The position numbers and the translations under genes are program-made. Under the pieces are notes generated by a model that saw nothing but the letters and a program-made list of their open reading frames with translations, searched no databases and had not been told where the DNA came from. Below, piece by piece: positions 31,570-40,948 of a DNA stretch of 64,000 nucleotides (its first letter is position 1; every line of letters starts with the position of its first letter). Origin of the DNA: Prevotella sp. (lineage in GTDB: Bacteria; Bacteroidota; Bacteroidia; Bacteroidales; Bacteroidaceae); assembly GCA_017458225.1 (NCBI GenBank), contig JAFTFX010000027.1, positions 1-64,000 on the forward strand, read 5' to 3'.

Positions 31570-32480
31570 TTCACTTTTATCTGGTCGAAGCCCTCGCCGA
31601 AGACACCGATGACGGCACTCTGCGACACGAAGGCCTGAGGGTCTATCTGTTTGATGATGCGGAAGATGATGGCACTCTCGTTGCGCTTGGCCAGGATACA
31701 GAGCACCTTGCGCTCATGGCCGGTATACCAGCCGTGACCGTCAAGGATGGTCACACCATGGTCGAGTTGGGTGCCGATGGCATTGGCAATCTCCTGCCAG
31801 CGCTTGGAGAAAATCATGAATTGAACAGACTGTCGCTGACGGTTCATCAGGAAGTCGAGCATGAAGTTCTCAATGACCATTGTGCAGAGGCCGAACACCA
31901 CCATATAGGCGCGTTCGAGCATGGTGCCGAACTGGGGTATGAGCAGACAGGAGCCGATGATGACCAGGTCGAGGAAGGCCAGCACGGTGCCCAGACTGAC
32001 ATCGCGGAACTTGTTGACCGAGGCGGCGATGATATCGGTGCCGCCCGTGGAGCCGTTGTTCAGGAACACGATGCCCAGGGCCGAACCTGTCATGGTGCAG
32101 CCCAGAATGAGCGACATGAAGTTCTGTCCCTCGCCCAGGATCTTCACGAAATGGCCGGCCTCGTCGCGTGGCAGGAGCGTCTGGAAAAAGCCCAGCAGGA
32201 ACGACAGCACGAGGATGGCATAGATGGTCTTCGACAGGAACTTCCACCCCAGGATACGCAGGGCTACGACGAGCAGCGCGGCATTGATGAGGAAATAGCT
32301 GTACTCCAGCTGGAAGCCCGTGGCGTAGAAGATGATGGCAGAGATACCGGCCACACCGCCCGTCACAATCTCGTAGGGCATGAGGAAGACGGTGAAGCCG
32401 AAAGAATACAGAAGGAGGCCGAGGGTTATGAAGACATAATCCTGGACCTCCTTGAGAATGAGTTTATGATCTACGGTCAT
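31566..32480 (-). CDS. YitT family membrane protein
   Basis: 304 residues. About five membrane helices in the first 200 residues (for example [50 protein letters not shown]) and a C-terminal DUF2179 domain ([27 protein letters not shown]). Family function is not established. It lies between leuS and rdgB on the same strand, overlapping rdgB by four bases and adjoining leuS with no gap, so the three form one operon as in other Bacteroidales. Confidence 0.92.
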   Translation of the reverse strand: MTVDHKLILKEVQDYVFITLGLLLYSFGFTVFLMPYEIVTGGVAGISAIIFYATGFQLEYSYFLINAALLVVALRILGWKFLSKTIYAILVLSFLLGFFQTLLPRDEAGHFVKILGEGQNFMSLILGCTMTGSALGIVFLNNGSTGGTDIIAASVNKFRDVSLGTVLAFLDLVIIGSCLLIPQFGTMLERAYMVVFGLCTMVIENFMLDFLMNRQRQSVQFMIFSKRWQEIANAIGTQLDHGVTILDGHGWYTGHERKVLCILAKRNESAIIFRIIKQIDPQAFVSQSAVIGVFGEGFDQIKVK

Positions 32481-35471
32481 TTATTTACATACAATATTCA
32501 CCATACGCTTAGGGACGATGATAACCTTCATGATCTGCATGCCCTCGGTGTAGCGGGCAGTGCGCTCGTCGCTGCGGACGGCGGCCTCGATGGTGGCATT
32601 ATCGGCATCGGCCGGGAACTGCACCTCGAAACGGGCTTTGCCGTTGAAGGCCACACCCATCTTCACCTGGCTCTCCACGAGGTACTGCTCGTTCCACTCA
32701 GGCCACTGGGCATCGCAGACGCTCTCGGGCATGCCTTCCATCACGGCAGGAGCGTTCAAGCGCAGCATCTCCCACAACTCTTCGGCGATATGGGGAGCGA
32801 AGGGAGCAATGAGGATGACGAGCTGGCGCATCACCTCGGGGTTCTTGCACTTCAGCTGCGAGAGCTCGCCCACAGCAATCATGAAGGCCGAGATGGAGGT
32901 GTTGTAGGAGAACTGCTCAATGTCTTGCGACACCTTCTTGATGAGCTTGTGCAGCGCCTTCAGCTCCTCAGGGGTTGCCGTTGGGTATACTGCGGCATTG
33001 CCGCAGTCTGCCTGACCATGGGAGCCGTCTACCTGATTGCAGAGGTTCCAGAATTTCTTCAGGAAGCGGTGGCTGCCTTCGATATTATTGGTGTCCCAGG
33101 GCTTCGACTGCTCTACGGGACCAAGGAACATCTCAAAAAGTCGCAGCGTGTCGGCACCGTAGCGCTCTACGATCATATCGGGATTGACCACGTTGTACAT
33201 CGACTTCGACATTTTCTCGACGGCCCAGCCGCAGATGTACTTGCCGTCCTCCAGAATGAACTTCGCATCTTGATATTCCGGACGCCAGGCACGGAAGGCT
33301 TCAATGTCGAGCACATCGGCCTGAACCATGTTTACATCAACGTGTATGGGCGTGGTGTTGTACTGCTCCTTCAGGTTGAGGCTGACGAACGTGCCTTTGT
33401 CGGGACCTTCGTCCTCTATGCGATAAACAAAATTGGAACGACCCTGGATCATGCCCTGATTGATAAGCTTGCGGAAGGGCTCGTCCTCGCAGGTGTAGCC
33501 CGAGTCGTAGAGGAACTTATCCCAGAAGCGCGAATAGATCAGGTGGCCGGTGGCATGCTCGCTGCCGCCCACGTAGAGGTCTACCGAGCGCCAGTATTCG
33601 TTCTTCTCCTTATCGGTGAGTGCCTGGTCGTTGTGGGGGTCCATATAGCGCAGATAGTAGGCTGAAGAGCCTGCGAAGCCCGGCATGGTGTTCAGCTCAA
33701 GGGGGAACACGGTCTTGTTGTCGATGTTGGCAACATCGACTACCGAACTGGTCTTGGTGTCCCAGGCCCAGCACTTGGCGTGGCCGAGTGGCGGCTGTCC
33801 GGTGGCCGTGGGCTTGTACTCCTTCACCTCGGGCAGTTCCAGGGGCAGGCACTCCTTGGGAATCATGTAGGGCATGTCGTCCTTGTAGTATACGGGGAAC
33901 GGCTCACCCCAGTAGCGCTGACGGCTGAAGATGGCATCGCGCAGGCGGTAGTTCACCTTCACGCGGCCGATGCCGGTCTCAGTGACGTACTTTTTCGTGG
34001 CGGCGATAGCCTCCTTGACGGTAAGGCCGTTGAGGGAGAACGACTCTCCCCCTTGCCCCTCCCTGTGAGGGAGGGGTTGTGTGGTGGGTCTTCTCGGACT
34101 GTTCATCACGATGCCTTCCTTGGCATCGAAGCTCTGCTCGCTGACATCGGCACCCTCGATGAGGGGGATGATGGGCAGACCGAAATGCTTGGCGAAGGCA
34201 TAGTCGCGGCTGTCGTGGGCAGGCACGGCCATGATGGCACCGGTGCCGTAGCCGGCCAGCACATATTCGCTGATCCAGATGGGGATTTTCTCGCCTGTGA
34301 AGGGGTTGATGGCGTAAGAGCCGGAGAACACACCCGTCACGCTGTGGTCCATCTGGCGCTCGCGCTCGGTGCGCTTCTTCACGTAGGCCAGGTATTCATC
34401 GACGGCGGCCTGCTGCTCGGGCGTGGTGAGCTGTCCGACGAGCTCGCTCTCAGGAGCCAGCACCATGAAGGTGACACCGAAGATGGTGTCGGCACGGGTG
34501 GTGAAGATGGTGAAGCTATCGACTCCTGTTCCGTTCACGGAGGCGGTTTCGACTTCTGTTCCGTTCACGGAGGCATTGCCTCCGTCTACAGGACGGGCCA
34601 CCTTGAACACCATCTCGGTGCCCTCGGAGCGACCTATCCAGTTGCGCTGGGCCTCCTTGATGCTGTCGCTCCAGTCGATGGTGTCGAGGCCATCGAGCAG
34701 GCGCTGGGCGTAGGCCGACACGCGGAGGCACCACTGGCGCATCTTCTTCTGCTCCACGGGATAGCCGCCGCGCTCAGAAACACCGTTTACCACCTCGTCG
34801 TTGGCCAGCACGGTGCCCAGAGCCGGACACCAGTTCACCATCGTCTCGGCCAGGTAGGCGATGCGGTAGTTCATGAGCACCTCCTGCTTCTTCTTCTCAG
34901 AGAACGAAGCCCAGTCGCTGGCGGTGAAGTGCAGTTCCTCAGTGCCGTAGGCCCCGCAGTTCTCAGTGCCCATCAGTTCGAAGTGCTCAATGAGCTTGAT
35001 GATGGGCTGTGCCTTGTGGCTGCTGGTGCTGAAATAAGAGCGGAACATGCGCTGGAAGGCCCACTGTGTCCATTTATAGTAGCCGGGATCGCAGGTGCGC
35101 ACCTCGCGGCTCCAGTCAAAAGAGAAGCCTATCTTGTCCAACTGCTCGCGATAGCGGTTGATGTTCTGCTCGGTGGTGATGGCGGGGTGCTGACCCGTCT
35201 GTATGGCATACTGCTCGGCAGGCAGTCCGTAGGCATCGTAGCCCATGGGGTTCAGCACGTTGAAGCCCTTCAGCCGCTTGTAGCGAGCGTAGATGTCGCT
35301 GGCTATATATCCCAACGGGTGGCCTACATGCAGGCCTGCACCACTGGGGTAAGGGAACATATTAAGTACGTAGAATTTCTTCTTCTTGTAGTCTTCAACA
35401 ACGCGATAGGTGCCGTTTTCCACCCATCGGCGCTGCCATTTCTTCTCGATTTCTCTGAAATTGTATTCCAT
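32481..35471 (-). CDS. leuS: Leucyl-tRNA synthetase with three repeat insertions
   Basis: 996 residues, longer than I expect for bacterial LeuRS (usually near 860-960). Class I motifs HVGH ([10 protein letters not shown], about residue 48) and KMSKS (EKMSKSMYN, about 750) are intact, as is the editing domain ([15 protein letters not shown]). Repeat insertions: two 30-nt units plus hairpin in the region before TIFTTR (34519-34597), a C/G palindrome before LNGLTVKEA (34041-34090), and a hairpin near the anticodon domain (32979-33021). All are in frame in loops. Last gene upstream of yitT and rdgB in the operon. Confidence 0.96.
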   Translation of the reverse strand: MEYNFREIEKKWQRRWVENGTYRVVEDYKKKKFYVLNMFPYPSGAGLHVGHPLGYIASDIYARYKRLKGFNVLNPMGYDAYGLPAEQYAIQTGQHPAITTEQNINRYREQLDKIGFSFDWSREVRTCDPGYYKWTQWAFQRMFRSYFSTSSHKAQPIIKLIEHFELMGTENCGAYGTEELHFTASDWASFSEKKKQEVLMNYRIAYLAETMVNWCPALGTVLANDEVVNGVSERGGYPVEQKKMRQWCLRVSAYAQRLLDGLDTIDWSDSIKEAQRNWIGRSEGTEMVFKVARPVDGGNASVNGTEVETASVNGTGVDSFTIFTTRADTIFGVTFMVLAPESELVGQLTTPEQQAAVDEYLAYVKKRTERERQMDHSVTGVFSGSYAINPFTGEKIPIWISEYVLAGYGTGAIMAVPAHDSRDYAFAKHFGLPIIPLIEGADVSEQSFDAKEGIVMNSPRRPTTQPLPHREGQGGESFSLNGLTVKEAIAATKKYVTETGIGRVKVNYRLRDAIFSRQRYWGEPFPVYYKDDMPYMIPKECLPLELPEVKEYKPTATGQPPLGHAKCWAWDTKTSSVVDVANIDNKTVFPLELNTMPGFAGSSAYYLRYMDPHNDQALTDKEKNEYWRSVDLYVGGSEHATGHLIYSRFWDKFLYDSGYTCEDEPFRKLINQGMIQGRSNFVYRIEDEGPDKGTFVSLNLKEQYNTTPIHVDVNMVQADVLDIEAFRAWRPEYQDAKFILEDGKYICGWAVEKMSKSMYNVVNPDMIVERYGADTLRLFEMFLGPVEQSKPWDTNNIEGSHRFLKKFWNLCNQVDGSHGQADCGNAAVYPTATPEELKALHKLIKKVSQDIEQFSYNTSISAFMIAVGELSQLKCKNPEVMRQLVILIAPFAPHIAEELWEMLRLNAPAVMEGMPESVCDAQWPEWNEQYLVESQVKMGVAFNGKARFEVQFPADADNATIEAAVRSDERTARYTEGMQIMKVIIVPKRMVNIVCK
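32979..33021 (+). repeat. Hairpin repeat family 1, first copy in leuS
   Basis: Lead CCGTTGGGTAT, stem ACTGCGGC (32989-32996), loop ATT, stem GCCGCAGT (33000-33007), tail CTGCCTGACCATGG. In frame on the minus strand, protein GNAAVYPTA. Confidence 0.92.
34041..34090 (+). repeat. C/G-rich palindrome (family 2) in leuS
   Basis: 9-bp stem CCCCTCCCT (34056-34064) with AGGGAGGGG (34068-34076), loop GTG, with G-rich or C-rich tails on both sides. It encodes [15 protein letters not shown] on the minus strand. Confidence 0.88.
34519..34578 (+). repeat. 30-nt tandem repeat in leuS
   Basis: Two copies of a 30-nt unit with TTCCGTTCACGGAGGC, encoding ASVNGTGV and similar on the minus strand. The second copy runs into the hairpin at 34567. 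Confidence 0.88.
34560..34597 (+). repeat. Hairpin repeat family 1, second copy in leuS
   Basis: Stem ACGGAGGC (34567-34574), loop ATT, stem GCCTCCGT (34578-34585), tail CTACAGGACGGG. Confidence 0.92.
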
Positions 35472-35499
35472 ATAATATATATTCTTAAGTTTTCCTTTG

Positions 35500-35525
35500 T
35501 AGTTCAGGAGTTCAGGAGTTTCTGG
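35500..35525. repeat. AGTTCAGG repeats upstream of leuS
   Basis: Two perfect and one degenerate copy of AGTTCAGG in the 77-bp gap between the XRE gene and leuS. Confidence 0.6.
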
Positions 35526-35548
35526 AGTGCAGACGTTAGCTCTGCTGA

Positions 35549-35914
35549 CTACACTCCGAGCACGATGGCCGGGTCGATGTTGAGTTTCTGGCTGATCTCA
35601 CGTCCTATCTTCAGTGTGGGTTCGCTCTTGCCATTCAGTATTTCGCTGACACGCGACTGGCTCAATCCCAGCAAGTCAGATAGTTTGGCCTGTGTCAGCC
35701 CCATCTCGTACATTCGCAGTTTCAATTCTTTTATAAGCGATGGTTTGCCAATAGGATAGTGTTCCAGTTCATACTCCTCAACCAAGTCGACGAGCATGTC
35801 CAGCTCCATTGCATTCTTGTCGTTCGCTGGTGTGTTGTCATCTACCAGCTCTTCCAGCTCCAACACTCTTTGCATTGCAGCCTCGTATGCTATTTCGCTC
35901 TTTATTTTTGCCAT
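35549..35914 (-). CDS. HigA-type antitoxin, XRE-family regulator
   Basis: 121 residues. C-terminal helix-turn-helix of the XRE type ([29 protein letters not shown], about 75-105). The N-terminal half is acidic and helical ([21 protein letters not shown]). It follows the toxin-like gene by 5 bases, in the higB-higA order known for the family, and probably represses the pair's promoter. Confidence 0.85.
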   Translation of the reverse strand: MAKIKSEIAYEAAMQRVLELEELVDDNTPANDKNAMELDMLVDLVEEYELEHYPIGKPSLIKELKLRMYEMGLTQAKLSDLLGLSQSRVSEILNGKSEPTLKIGREISQKLNIDPAIVLGV

Positions 35915-35919
35915 AGTTG

Positions 35920-36123
35920 TCAGATGTTTTGAATGTCTTTTATTTTATCATATTCTTCATGAGTTCCGATAAACCTGATGAGAACGTGATTGATGGTAAA
36001 TTTAATAACTACTACCATTCTGTAGTCATTTCCTTTGATGTTGAAAACATAGTGCTGGTGGCCTACCAGCTGTCGAGTATATTTTGTGCAAAGATAAGCG
36101 ATAATATCGGTTTTACCAAACAT
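35920..36123 (-). CDS. HigB-like toxin, apparently lacking its N-terminus
   Basis: 67 residues. The second half matches the HigB toxin family: YVFNIKGNDYRMVVVIKF, VLIRFIGTHEEYDKI. In the family about 30 more residues come before; here an in-frame stop lies 9 bases upstream of the ATG, and the first 25 residues (MFGKTDIIAYLCTKYTRQL) fit poorly. The gene may be a short active form or, more likely, a decayed toxin whose antitoxin is kept. Base composition is AT-rich as in the neighbouring hicBA pair. Confidence 0.7.
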   Translation of the reverse strand: MFGKTDIIAYLCTKYTRQLVGHQHYVFNIKGNDYRMVVVIKFTINHVLIRFIGTHEEYDKIKDIQNI

Positions 36124-36226
36124 TTTTCGCTAAATCTGATATTTTGGAAATAAATTAATATCTAATTGTTTGATGTTTCAAATAAAATGTATATATTTGC
36201 AGCAAAATTCATGTATAAAAAAAATT

Positions 36227-36586
36227 ATGAATTCAATTATATTCTCAAAACAGGGTATTGATATTTCGGTATCAGTTTATACATTCAAGGAAGGGAATGT
36301 GTTTATTGCCTATTGCCCTTCGCTTGATTTATCAGGATATGATACTACTGAAGAGAAAGCAAAAGAAGATTTCCAGTACATGCTGAAAGAATACTTACAC
36401 CATCAGCTTCAGAATAACACTCTGCAGCAAGATTTAAAACGGCATGGATGGAGCATAGGTATAAGAAAATACAAGGAGCCCGAACTAAAAGATATGCTGG
36501 ACAGGAACAGACAACTACGGAATGTGGTTAGTCTTCCAGCTTATTCCAAGATTAATGTAAACACGGTTTGCCCTGCAATCGCATGA
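36227..36586 (+). CDS. hicB: HicB-type antitoxin
   Basis: 119 residues from ATG 36227. N-terminal RNase-H-like HicB domain (ISVSVYTFKEGNVFIAYCPSLDLSGYDTTEEKAKEDF), the partner that neutralises HicA. The C-terminal half lacks a clear HTH or RHH region that I can place. The stop overlaps the toxin start (ATGA, 36583-36586), as expected for an antitoxin-first pair. AT-rich. Confidence 0.85.
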   Translation: MNSIIFSKQGIDISVSVYTFKEGNVFIAYCPSLDLSGYDTTEEKAKEDFQYMLKEYLHHQLQNNTLQQDLKRHGWSIGIRKYKEPELKDMLDRNRQLRNVVSLPAYSKINVNTVCPAIA

Positions 36587-36837
36587 ATACTTACAAAACA
36601 AGTAATGTGTCTTTGGCAGAGTTTCGAGAATTTCTTCGCGACGAGGGTTGTGTAGAAGTGAAATCGTCAGACGGCGGACATGAGAAATGGACAAAACCAG
36701 GGTTGATACGGCCGGTCATTGTTCAGACACATATAGACCCAGTGCCAGAGTTCATTGTCAAAAATAATCTGCGGAATTTGGGAAAGACTTCTAAAGATTT
36801 TAAAGAGTGGTTGAAAAACCGACAAAAGAAAAAATAA
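36583..36837 (+). CDS. hicA: HicA-type mRNA-interferase toxin
   Basis: 84 residues from ATG 36583 (MNTYKTSNVS). The dsRBD-like fold is visible: LAEFREFLRDEGCVEVKSSDGGHEKWTKPG, with the catalytic His in GGHEKW, followed by IRPVIVQTH and LRNLGKTSKDFKEWL. HicA cleaves mRNA. It is longer than the minimal family (about 60) by the C-terminal helix. Overlaps hicB by four bases. Confidence 0.87.
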   Translation: MNTYKTSNVSLAEFREFLRDEGCVEVKSSDGGHEKWTKPGLIRPVIVQTHIDPVPEFIVKNNLRNLGKTSKDFKEWLKNRQKKK

Positions 36838-36877
36838 TTTGACTGTTAATCTATTCACAATTAAAAACAAAAAATCT

Positions 36878-39070
36878 ATGGTAAAAAATTTACGCTTATT
36901 TCTTTTGAGCATGGTTGCCATGCTTGGAGTGACTTCAGCATTTGCCGAGGACATTATTTGGCAGGAGGACTTCTCAAGCTTTGCTGCGAATGAAGTGCCT
37001 ACCGGTGGTGACTACGGCTATGCATGTGTTGGCAGTGGTACGAAAATTTATAATGATGCATTAGCCGGAGGCACTGCTCCTGAGTTGCTGATTGGTAAGA
37101 ATAATGGATCATTCTCTGTGACGATTCCTCTGAATGGCAAGAGTGGTGATTTTGTTCTCTCCTATATGGCAAATTATGACCGTATTACGGTTACTTCAGC
37201 CGTGACGGTGGGTGATAAAGTAAAAACTGGTAATACTTATGAATTGCCTGTTTCTATTCCAGCAGGTACTGACCAGTTGATATTGGTGTTTACCAACTCA
37301 AACACATCGAATGTTCGTTTCGACAATGCTAAGCTCTATCAGGGCACTGCCAAGAAGGCTGCCGGCCTGAGCTGGGGAACAGCTTCGCGCACTGTAACAA
37401 TTGGTGCTGATGACAATGTGTTCCCGACACTTAGCAATACAAATAATCTGGCAGTTACGTTTGCCAGTGACAGCACACAGGTGGCTACAATCGATGCAGA
37501 AGGAAACATCACGCTTGTAGCAGCTGGACAGACTCATATCTCTGCTGCTTTCGCTGGAAACGATGAATATGAAGCTCAGACCGTTACTTATACACTTACT
37601 GTGAAGGGTGCTACTACTCCCGACCCCGAACCCGATCCCGAACCCCAGCCCAGCGATGTGGTGAAGGCTACCTGCGCTGAGATTATTGCCGGTGCCGATG
37701 GCACTGTGTTCGAGGTGACTGGTGTTTGCACTAAGATTACCAACACCACTTATGGCAACTGGATTCTTACTGATGCCACGGGCGAGATAACTGTCTATGG
37801 CACGCTCGATGCCGAGGGTAATACCAAGAACTTCGCTAGTTTGGGTATAGAAGTAGGTGACACCGTTACAGTTCAGGGTCCGAAGTCAACCTATAAAACT
37901 ACTGTTGAGTTGGTAAACGTTACCGTACTGAAGATTGCGAAAGGCAAGACAGAACCCGTTGAGGTGACCACCGCTGCCAACATCGGTGCTTTCTTGGCTC
38001 TGGAGGCTGGTGCTGAGGCTAAGCTGACGCTGACCAACGCTCAGGTGACCTATGTCAACGTAAACAACAACAAGACTGATCTCTTCGTACGTGACGCTAC
38101 GGGTGCCATCGACCTCTACGACCTGGGCATTGAGGCTACCGTGGGCCAGCTGCTCAACGGAACTATCACCGTGAAGAAGGATGCCAACGCCGGCTTCGTG
38201 GCTGCCGTGAAGGGCACTAACGAGCTGGCCAGCACTGTGGTGGCTTCTGCCGGTGGCGAAGTGGTGGCAAAAACCATCGACCTCGCTGAGGCTGCTGCTT
38301 ACTATAGCGACTATGTGCTTTTTGCAAGCGTAACGCTGAACAGCGAAGGCAAGGCTGAAAACGAAGATGGCGATGCAGTGGCACTCTACGACCGCTTCCA
38401 GTTGGGTCTGATTGGCGGACTGAAGAGCGACGGCATAAAGTACGACATCTATGGTTTGATGTACGACGGTGGCACTCAATATGGTCCTGAACTCGTGGTG
38501 ACGAAGGTTACACTGGCTGGTGGTGGCGAGATTGTAGACGACCCCGTGACCTTCACTGGCGACGGCACACAGGCTAACCCCTACACCGTGGCCGACCTGC
38601 TGCAGCTGAACCCCGACAAGATTGCCGACTACATCGCTGCCGACGCTCAGGTATGGGTGAAGGGCGTAATCGTTGGTTCTATCAACAACAGCAAGCTTGA
38701 GGAGACTCCTTCAGTGGCTTCGAATATTGCTATTGCTGCTCAGGCTGGTGAGACCGACTTTGCCGCTATGGTTCCTGTGGAACTGAAGAATAACACGCAG
38801 TTCAGAACCAAGCTGAACGTGGTTGACAATGCTTCGAACATTGGCAAGGAAGTGCTGCTCTGCGGTAACATTCTGAAGTACTTCAACAAGGTAGGTGTGA
38901 AGAACCTTACTGACTATGTGCTCGATGGTCAGCAGCTGACCACCGGCATCAACGAGGTGAAGACTGCTGAGCGCTTCCAGGGTGCCATCTACAACGTGGC
39001 CGGACAGCGCATCACGACACCTGCCAAGGGTCTCTACATCATGAACGGCAAAAAAATTGTGGTGAAGTAA
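36878..39070 (+). CDS. Secreted multi-domain protein with Ig-like and OB-fold (DUF6359-like) domains
   Basis: 730 residues from ATG 36878. Signal peptide 1-22 (MVAMLGVTSAFA). Then a beta-sandwich (about 22-160), an Ig-like repeat (FASDSTQVATIDAEGNITLVAAGQTHISA, bacterial-Ig type), a Pro/Asp/Glu linker (TTPDPEPDPEPQPSD), two OB-fold-like domains, and a DUF6359-like OB domain (DAQVWVKGVIVGSINNSK ... LLCGNILKYFNKVGVKN). It ends with IYNVAGQRITTPAKGLYIMNGKKIVVK (the sorting tail). Surface location by T9SS is inferred. A terminator follows. Function unknown. Confidence 0.8.
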   Translation: MVKNLRLFLLSMVAMLGVTSAFAEDIIWQEDFSSFAANEVPTGGDYGYACVGSGTKIYNDALAGGTAPELLIGKNNGSFSVTIPLNGKSGDFVLSYMANYDRITVTSAVTVGDKVKTGNTYELPVSIPAGTDQLILVFTNSNTSNVRFDNAKLYQGTAKKAAGLSWGTASRTVTIGADDNVFPTLSNTNNLAVTFASDSTQVATIDAEGNITLVAAGQTHISAAFAGNDEYEAQTVTYTLTVKGATTPDPEPDPEPQPSDVVKATCAEIIAGADGTVFEVTGVCTKITNTTYGNWILTDATGEITVYGTLDAEGNTKNFASLGIEVGDTVTVQGPKSTYKTTVELVNVTVLKIAKGKTEPVEVTTAANIGAFLALEAGAEAKLTLTNAQVTYVNVNNNKTDLFVRDATGAIDLYDLGIEATVGQLLNGTITVKKDANAGFVAAVKGTNELASTVVASAGGEVVAKTIDLAEAAAYYSDYVLFASVTLNSEGKAENEDGDAVALYDRFQLGLIGGLKSDGIKYDIYGLMYDGGTQYGPELVVTKVTLAGGGEIVDDPVTFTGDGTQANPYTVADLLQLNPDKIADYIAADAQVWVKGVIVGSINNSKLEETPSVASNIAIAAQAGETDFAAMVPVELKNNTQFRTKLNVVDNASNIGKEVLLCGNILKYFNKVGVKNLTDYVLDGQQLTTGINEVKTAERFQGAIYNVAGQRITTPAKGLYIMNGKKIVVK

Positions 39071-39123
39071 GCATCAAGTTCTTCGTGAAATAAGAAGAAC
39101 GCCAAGCATTAAAAAAACTAAAA

Positions 39124-39162
39124 AGCACTGCGACAGAGCACATCTGTTGCAGTGTTTTTTTT
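39124..39162 (+). terminator. Terminator after the OB-fold protein gene
   Basis: 11-bp stem (39126-39136 with 39144-39154, one G-T) followed by eight T. The mscS -7 box TATTTTTG (39162-39169) starts in its T-run. Confidence 0.85.
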
Positions 39163-39178
39163 ATTTTTGCAGGCAGTT

Positions 39179-40891
39179 ATGATGAAGATACTAAAAGCCT
39201 TATTCCTTTTGTTACTGCTGGCACCCCTGGGAGCACAGGCAGAGAAGTCAGGAAAGACAGAGTCCACCGACTCGCTGCAGTTGGAGATGGACTCGCTGAA
39301 ACGTGAGCTGCAGGCCATGCGGCTGAAAGAGCTGGCCATGCAGCAGGTGCTCGACTCTACAGGGCAGTCGGCCCGCGAGGACTCGCTGCGCCGGGTGCAG
39401 CGCCGGCAGCACATCGACTCGCTGCGGCAGGTGACGCCCGGCGTGCCCCTGGTGGTGGGCGGCGACACGCTCTTCACCGTCTATGCCTCGCTGGGCGGTG
39501 AGGATGCTCAGCACCGCGTGGAGTTCATGGAGCGCAAGATACTGCAGATAGGCAAGAGCCTGCGCACCACGACCGACTCGGTGCACGTGTTCGACTCTGA
39601 GCTGACCAGCGACGTGATGTGCGGCGAGGTGGTGCTGGTGCGCGTCAGCGACCTGGACGGCCTGTGGAACGGCACCACGCGGCAGCAGCTGGCCAGCGAG
39701 CATGCCCGCATCATACACGTGAAGATTGAGCAGCTGCAACAGGAATACGGACTGAAGGCTAAGCTCTACGGACTGGCCTGGGCCGTGGTGCTCATCGTGC
39801 TGCAGATCATCTTCTTCGTGCTCACCTCGCGCTTCATAGGCTGGATACGCCGCGAGATAGCCAGCGGACTGCGCGGACACATGCGCTCGGTGGTCGTCAA
39901 GGGCTACGAGCTGCTGAACGTGGAGCAGGCCAAGCGCATCCTGTTCATCCTGAGCCGCGTGCTGCAGGCCCTGCTCGTGGTGCTGCAGCTGTTCATCTCG
40001 CTGCCCCTGCTGTTCTCCATCTTCCCCGAAACGGAGAAGTTCACGTGGAACATGATCAACTACGTGTGGAGCCCGCTGCGCGACATCTTCCTGTCGTTCG
40101 TCTACTACTTCCCCAACCTGGTGAAGATTGTGGTCATCATCATCGTGGTGCGCTGGGTGCTGAAGGTCATCCACCACATGAGCGACGAGATAGAGGCCGG
40201 CCGGCTGAAGATAGACCGCTTCTATCAGGACTGGGCACAGCCCACGTATCAGATCATCCGCATCTTCATCCTGGCCTTCACCGTCATCGTCATCTGGCCC
40301 CTGCTGCCGGGCTCAGACTCGGGCATCTTCAAGGGTGTTTCTATCTTCGTGGCCGCCCTGTTCTCGCTGGGCTCCACGGCCTCCATCGGCAACCTCATCT
40401 CGGGCATCATCATCACCTACATGCGCCCCTTTCAGGTGGGCGACTACGTGCTCATTGGCGACCGCGAGGGAACGGTCATCGAGAAGAACGCCTTCATCAC
40501 CCGTCTGCGCGACATCAAGGAGAACGTCATCACGGTGCCCAACAACTCTATCCTGTCGCAGTCCACGGTGAACTACACCGCTGCCGTGCGACAGGCTGGC
40601 GGCACCATTGTGCACAGCGACTTCACCTTCACCTACAAGGTGTTCCGCGAGCAGATAGAGCCGCTGCTCTTAGAGGCTGCCTCGCGCTGCCAGCTGCTGC
40701 TGAAGACTCCCCCACCCTTCGTGCTGGTCACGCAGCTGGAGGACTTCTACACGCGCTATCAGATCAATGCTTACACGCAGGAGTCGCAACGCCTCTTCGA
40801 GGTGTACAGCGAACTGCACAAGAACATCCTCGATGTGTTCCGCGAGAACCATCTGGAGCCAACATCAAGTCATTTTATTCGAATGAGCTAA
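39179..40891 (+). CDS. MscS-type mechanosensitive channel with long N-terminal periplasmic domain
   Basis: 570 residues from ATG 39179. Signal peptide 1-20, then a coiled-coil-like region (DSLQLEMDSLKRELQAMRLKE), four or five membrane segments (about 190-215, 245-290, 305-345, 370-395), the pore helix region (LFSLGSTASIGNLISGIIITYMRPFQVGDYV) and the MscS beta domain (GTVIEKNAFITRLRDIKENVITVPNNSILS). It opens under membrane tension to release solutes. The TAA stop overlaps the first base of the adjacent cassette repeat (40891). Confidence 0.9.
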   Translation: MMKILKALFLLLLLAPLGAQAEKSGKTESTDSLQLEMDSLKRELQAMRLKELAMQQVLDSTGQSAREDSLRRVQRRQHIDSLRQVTPGVPLVVGGDTLFTVYASLGGEDAQHRVEFMERKILQIGKSLRTTTDSVHVFDSELTSDVMCGEVVLVRVSDLDGLWNGTTRQQLASEHARIIHVKIEQLQQEYGLKAKLYGLAWAVVLIVLQIIFFVLTSRFIGWIRREIASGLRGHMRSVVVKGYELLNVEQAKRILFILSRVLQALLVVLQLFISLPLLFSIFPETEKFTWNMINYVWSPLRDIFLSFVYYFPNLVKIVVIIIVVRWVLKVIHHMSDEIEAGRLKIDRFYQDWAQPTYQIIRIFILAFTVIVIWPLLPGSDSGIFKGVSIFVAALFSLGSTASIGNLISGIIITYMRPFQVGDYVLIGDREGTVIEKNAFITRLRDIKENVITVPNNSILSQSTVNYTAAVRQAGGTIVHSDFTFTYKVFREQIEPLLLEAASRCQLLLKTPPPFVLVTQLEDFYTRYQINAYTQESQRLFEVYSELHKNILDVFRENHLEPTSSHFIRMS

Positions 40892-40934
40892 TACCCACCC
40901 CCACCCCTCCCGAGGGGAGGGGAGTTTGGTTAGA
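40891..40934 (-). repeat. Left inverted repeat of the DUF559 cassette
   Basis: Family-2 palindrome inside: stem CCCCTCCC (40904-40911) with GGGAGGGG (40915-40922), loop GAG, tail ACCCACCCCC on the left. Starts on the last base of the mscS stop codon. Confidence 0.92.
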
Positions 40935-40948
40935 ATAAAAAGAAAAAT

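Noticed and set aside
39352-39372. Tail-like CTCTACAGGGCAGTCGG in mscS as a family-1 copy
   Set aside because: No hairpin precedes it and the peptide (DSTGQSARED) lies in an ordinary coiled-coil stretch.
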